Assembly (NCBI RefSeq): GCF_028288105.1
Contig: NZ_JAQBOI010000274.1
Coordinates: 1 to 34,112 of the forward strand
Source: Mucilaginibacter sp.
Lineage (GTDB): Bacteria > Bacteroidota > Bacteroidia > Sphingobacteriales > Sphingobacteriaceae
Direction of reading: 5' to 3'
DNA length: 34,112 nucleotides
Shown here: one piece after another, positions 33,460 through 34,112 of the stretch
Layout: every line of letters starts with the position of its first letter
How positions within the stretch are numbered: position 1 is the stretch's first letter
The notes under the pieces: generated by a model
Told to the model about the DNA's origin: nothing
What the model saw: the letters and a program-made list of their open reading frames with translations, nothing else
Database searches by the model: none
Translations under genes and position numbers: made by a program

Positions 33460-34112
33460 ATGGCTGCAATAGATTTACATCCGTCAGTAAAAGCAATTCG
33501 AACCACTCAAATAGGTATTGGGATAAGTATCGCCTTGGTATTCTTGAAGGCTATCGCGGGCCATCTGGGACATTCCTACGCCCTGATCGCAGATGCTACG
33601 GAGACGGGTGCGGATGTTTTTAGTTCGACCTTATTGTGGATCGGGCTGAAGATCGCCATGAAACCAGCCGATCCTAAACATCCTTACGGACATGGCAAGG
33701 CCGAACCCATAGTATCGATTGTCATTTCTTTTTTCCTAATGGGCGCCGCGATATGGATCGGCTGGCATGCCATTGAATTTGTAAGAACACCTCATGATAT
33801 GCCTAAACGGTTTACACTTTATATTCTGTTGGGGGTAATCATTATCAAAGAGGGTATGTTCCGCTATGTACTGAATGTCGGAAAACAAATTGGCAGTAAT
33901 GCAGTGAAGGCCGATGCTTATCATCACCGGAGCGATGCCATCACCTCTATTGCAGCGTTTATTGGGATCGTGATCGCGCTAATAGCAGGTAAGGGGTACG
34001 AAGGTGCCGACGACTGGGCTGCGCTTTTAGCCTCCGGCATTGTCTTTTATAACGCAATCCAGCTTTTACGCCCTGGCCTGGCTGAAATTATGGATGCTGC
34101 GCCATCTGGCGA
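33460..34112 (+). CDS. Cation diffusion facilitator transporter (3' end off the window)
   Basis: Proton-coupled divalent metal exporter, probably Zn2+, Fe2+ or similar. The visible 217 residues begin MAAIDLHPSVKAIRTTQIGI, followed by a helix with HSYALIADATETGADVFSST, matching the family's SxxLLADxxxSxxD metal site on helix II. HPYGHGKAEPIVS on the loop to helix III and ADAYHHRSDAITSIAAFIG on helix V (the HxxxD metal site) follow. It continues beyond the window, lacking the C-terminal domain. It is close to the two-component genes and may be controlled by them. Confidence 0.92.
   Translation, partial: MAAIDLHPSVKAIRTTQIGIGISIALVFLKAIAGHLGHSYALIADATETGADVFSSTLLWIGLKIAMKPADPKHPYGHGKAEPIVSIVISFFLMGAAIWIGWHAIEFVRTPHDMPKRFTLYILLGVIIIKEGMFRYVLNVGKQIGSNAVKADAYHHRSDAITSIAAFIGIVIALIAGKGYEGADDWAALLASGIVFYNAIQLLRPGLAEIMDAAPSG

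Overview
The window looks like chromosomal DNA from a Bacteroidetes bacterium of the Sphingobacteriaceae type (Mucilaginibacter or Pedobacter-like). The evidence is Bacteroidetes-type promoters (TAnnTTTG boxes, one with a well-spaced TTG box ahead of rpsO), little sign of Shine-Dalgarno sites, an archaeal-type ProRS, families common in this phylum (DUF4905, DUF4266, DUF3570, DUF5655), and several kinds of short palindromic intergenic repeat. Genus is inference; no rRNA or tRNA gene is visible.

Layout. 1-1351 (-): a MATE efflux pump cut by the left edge. 1691-4237 (+): rpsO then pnp. 4398-4667: small unknown protein. 4733-7148 (-): uridine kinase-like, LysM/RlpA-like and DUF4905 genes in one run. 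7242-7943 (+): dps and a small conserved protein. 8031-10381 (-): a Gly/Tyr-rich lipoprotein and a FadL-like outer membrane protein. 10489-14592 (+): proS, an S23 four-helix-bundle gene, a cystathionine gamma-synthase-like gene and a TIGR02757 gene. 14736-17177: DUF5655, msrA, a small membrane protein and an NdpA-type nucleoid protein. 17237-18601 (+): mnmE. 18602-19424: no gene I can support. 19425-25604 (-): an RND tripartite efflux operon led by a small unknown protein. 25605-26334: mostly non-coding, with a 5' remnant of an NAD(P)-binding gene.

26335-30340 (+) is a tight six-gene run: Rieske-like protein, thioredoxin-like protein, ApbE flavin transferase, DUF4266 lipoprotein with a Gly/Cys tail, DUF3570 outer membrane protein and a VIT/CCC1 metal transporter. 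A di-haem cytochrome b561-like gene converges on it with no spacer. A two-component system (31224-33148) and a CDF metal transporter (cut by the right edge) follow. Together this suggests a cell-envelope redox and metal-handling module that has not, to my knowledge, been characterised; function is inference.

The other notable theme is repeat biology. The S23 gene at 12057-12425 is bounded by inverted copies of a ~40-bp repeat that fills the whole proS to cystathionine-synthase spacer, with a third copy upstream of rpsO. Two other palindromic families occur at 13673-13716 and 14603-14700, and a G/C-rich palindrome at 14106-14182 is inserted in frame in the TIGR02757 gene, adding about 27 residues.
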